Positions 62,699 through 63,946 of a stretch of 63,946 nt of DNA are shown piece after piece. Positions within the stretch are counted from its first letter, which is position 1; every line of letters begins with the position of its first letter. Below the pieces are notes generated by a model. That model saw nothing but the letters and a program-made list of their open reading frames with translations, had not been told where the DNA came from and made no database searches. Both the position numbers and the translations under genes were made by a program. The DNA is from Spirochaetales bacterium (lineage in GTDB: Bacteria; Spirochaetota; Spirochaetia; DSM-27196; Salinispiraceae). The DNA is taken from contig JAACWS010000020.1 of the NCBI GenBank assembly GCA_009991955.1, forward strand, positions 1-63,946, given 5' to 3'.

Positions 62699-63904
62699 GT
62701 GAAAGGTAGTGAAGTTCGTATCCAAGGATTACGAAAGGAATTTGAGAATTTTCAGGCTCTAAAAGAGGTAGATTTAACCATAAAAAAAGGGGAATTTTTC
62801 TCCCTTTTGGGGCCTTCGGGTTGTGGGAAAACCACACTCCTGCGAATTCTTGCGGGGTTTGAGTTTCCTTCCTCGGGTTCGATTTTTCTGGGAGATCAAG
62901 ATGTACTTCCGATTCCCCCCGATCAACGGCCAGTAAATACCGTCTTCCAAAACTACGCGTTATTTCCTCACCTTTCCGTTTTTGAGAACGTCGCTTTCCC
63001 CCTTCGGTTACGAAAAAATACCGACAAAGAGATTAAAGAAAAAGTCAGCCATTACCTTCGACTCGTACAGCTTTTTGGCCAAGAGAATAAAAAACCGAGT
63101 CAGATATCCGGGGGCCAAAAGCAGCGAGTCGCCATCGCTCGAGCACTCATAAGCGAGCCCGGTGTACTCTTGTTGGACGAACCCTTATCTGCCCTTGATG
63201 CTAAATTACGCCAACAACTGCTTATCGACTTAGATACTATTCATGATGAAATTGGTATTACCTTTATTTATGTAACCCACGATCAGGCAGAAGCCTTATC
63301 GGTGAGTGATCGGGTGGCCGTGATGAACGAGGGCCGCATTTTGCAGGTAGGCACACCCTTCGAAATATACGAAGCTCCTGCGGACAAATTTGTGGCCCAA
63401 TTCATCGGTGAAACCAACCTCATGGAAGGCAAGATCTTAAGTAGAGAGGAGAACCTCTACACGATCAAAACAGAAAAACTTGGTCCAATCATGGTAACCA
63501 GCTCGAAGGACTATCCAGTTGGAAGTACAGTTCTTCACACCGTTCGGCCGGAGAAAATCGAAATCACCAAAGAACGACCAAAAGAACGACCAGCTGACTT
63601 CAACTTTCTTCGGGGAAAGGTCTTCGAGTCAATTTATAACGGATTTCAAAGCAAGTTTTTCGTCGACGTTTTGGCCGGGAACGAGATCGAATCTTACGGA
63701 GAGGTATCAAAAAATACTGAATCCATAGATGTAAGGCTCAGTAGCGAGAGCTTTCTTCCCCAACCCAATTTTCCACCTCCGGAGACAAAATTCCAATTTC
63801 GTGTCTTTAAACAACACGAAAATTTCATGGAGTTTGGGCCAGGAATTACGTGGACCGATTTGGTATACCTGTTGGTGTACAATTCTTTCTGTAAATTAGG
63901 TTGA
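62699..63904 (+). CDS. spermidine/putrescine-type ABC transporter ATP-binding protein (PotA-like)
   Basis: Import ATPase of the CUT1/PotA type. From the GTG at 62699 (GGGGG upstream) it has 401 residues. Walker A is GPSGCGKTT, the Q-loop is FQNYALFPHLSV, the signature SGGQKQ, Walker B LLLDEPLSALD and the switch His THDQ. A TOBE-type C-terminal domain follows from about 250. PotA usually precedes potB, potC and potD, and the window ends 42 bases after the stop, so those genes cannot be confirmed. Upstream in-frame non-AUG starts are possible. The last residues (LVYLLVYNSFCKLG) are unusual for the family. Confidence 0.85.
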   Translation: MKGSEVRIQGLRKEFENFQALKEVDLTIKKGEFFSLLGPSGCGKTTLLRILAGFEFPSSGSIFLGDQDVLPIPPDQRPVNTVFQNYALFPHLSVFENVAFPLRLRKNTDKEIKEKVSHYLRLVQLFGQENKKPSQISGGQKQRVAIARALISEPGVLLLDEPLSALDAKLRQQLLIDLDTIHDEIGITFIYVTHDQAEALSVSDRVAVMNEGRILQVGTPFEIYEAPADKFVAQFIGETNLMEGKILSREENLYTIKTEKLGPIMVTSSKDYPVGSTVLHTVRPEKIEITKERPKERPADFNFLRGKVFESIYNGFQSKFFVDVLAGNEIESYGEVSKNTESIDVRLSSESFLPQPNFPPPETKFQFRVFKQHENFMEFGPGITWTDLVYLLVYNSFCKLG

Positions 63905-63920
63905 AAAAAGCAGGCTGGTC

Positions 63921-63935
63921 GCGGACTCCGTCCGC
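63921..63935. other. small perfect hairpin at right edge
   Basis: GCGGAC-TCC-GTCCGC lies 17 bases after the PotA-like stop. It could be part of a terminator or an intergenic repeat. The window ends 11 bases later, so no T-run or further context is visible. Confidence 0.3.
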
Positions 63936-63946
63936 TGCTCGCCTAT

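Noticed and set aside
1-63946. Mobile elements, CRISPR arrays, restriction or defence islands
   Set aside because: No transposase, integrase, direct-repeat array or defence gene is visible. Gene content is core metabolism throughout.

Overview
This window is a dense stretch of ordinary bacterial chromosome. Gene content points to a free-living spirochaete: a flagellar rod trio (FlgF/FlhO-like, FlgG, rod-binding FlgJ N-domain), SpoVG, a DUF115 motility-associated protein, cyclic-nucleotide-binding regulators, a lipoprotein with a short spirochaete-like lipobox, and a membrane pyrophosphatase. I infer order Spirochaetales from this combination and cannot name a genus. I found no insertion sequence, prophage, integrase or CRISPR array.

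Layout. 0.2-5 kb (minus strand): bifunctional penicillin-binding protein, then a PHP phosphoesterase and a LysM/M23 endopeptidase ending at a strong terminator. 5-9 kb (plus): two cyclic-nucleotide-binding regulators, tRNA-Thr on the minus strand, and three flagellar rod genes ending at a terminator. 9-13.5 kb: group-2 sigma factor, divergent polysaccharide deacetylase, tsaD, a ParA/MinD-like ATPase (minus) and apt. 13.5-18.5 kb: tRNA-Gln(CTG), a leader region with a short arginine-rich ORF running into an intrinsic terminator, then carA-carB. 18.5-22.8 kb: citramalate synthase (minus), pgeF and argS. 22.8-29 kb: gltB-gltD behind a near-consensus sigma-54 promoter with an upstream perfect inverted repeat. 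29-36.4 kb: rplU-prp-rpmA, terminator, obg-nadD-yqeK-LCP-rsfS-nadC-nadB, many overlapping. 36.4-41.5 kb: spoVG, tRNA-Gln(TTG), rplY-pth-tilS-ftsH. 41.5-45 kb: an exported TPR protein and an HtrA-type lipoprotein protease. 45-51.2 kb: chemosensory-type operon (STAS, CheA, CheB, CheW, hybrid histidine kinase, CheY-like). 51.2-63.9 kb: lepA; a minus-strand block (DUF115, PpiD/SurA-like chaperone, tRNA-Pro, phosphatase, GDPD, unknown protein, pyrophosphatase); then an ABC-F ATPase and a PotA-type ABC ATPase on the plus strand.

How it fits together. Nitrogen and carbamoyl-phosphate metabolism appear under dedicated control. gltBD carries a sigma-54 promoter, and carAB is preceded by what looks like a leader-peptide attenuator of arginine type, with the leader stop codon in the loop of the terminator. 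NAD synthesis (nadD, nadC, nadB) is interleaved with ribosome-assembly factors (obg, rsfS, rplU/rpmA). The CheA carries an insert between its P2-like region and dimerisation domain that matches the MshEN cyclic-di-GMP-binding motif. A 19-bp hairpin (GTCATTGC-NNN-GCAATGAC) recurs in three intergenic gaps.

All calls were made by eye. Protein families are recognised from motifs, and promoters and RNA structures are predictions. Several genes use GTG or TTG starts, chosen from Shine-Dalgarno position and family N-termini.
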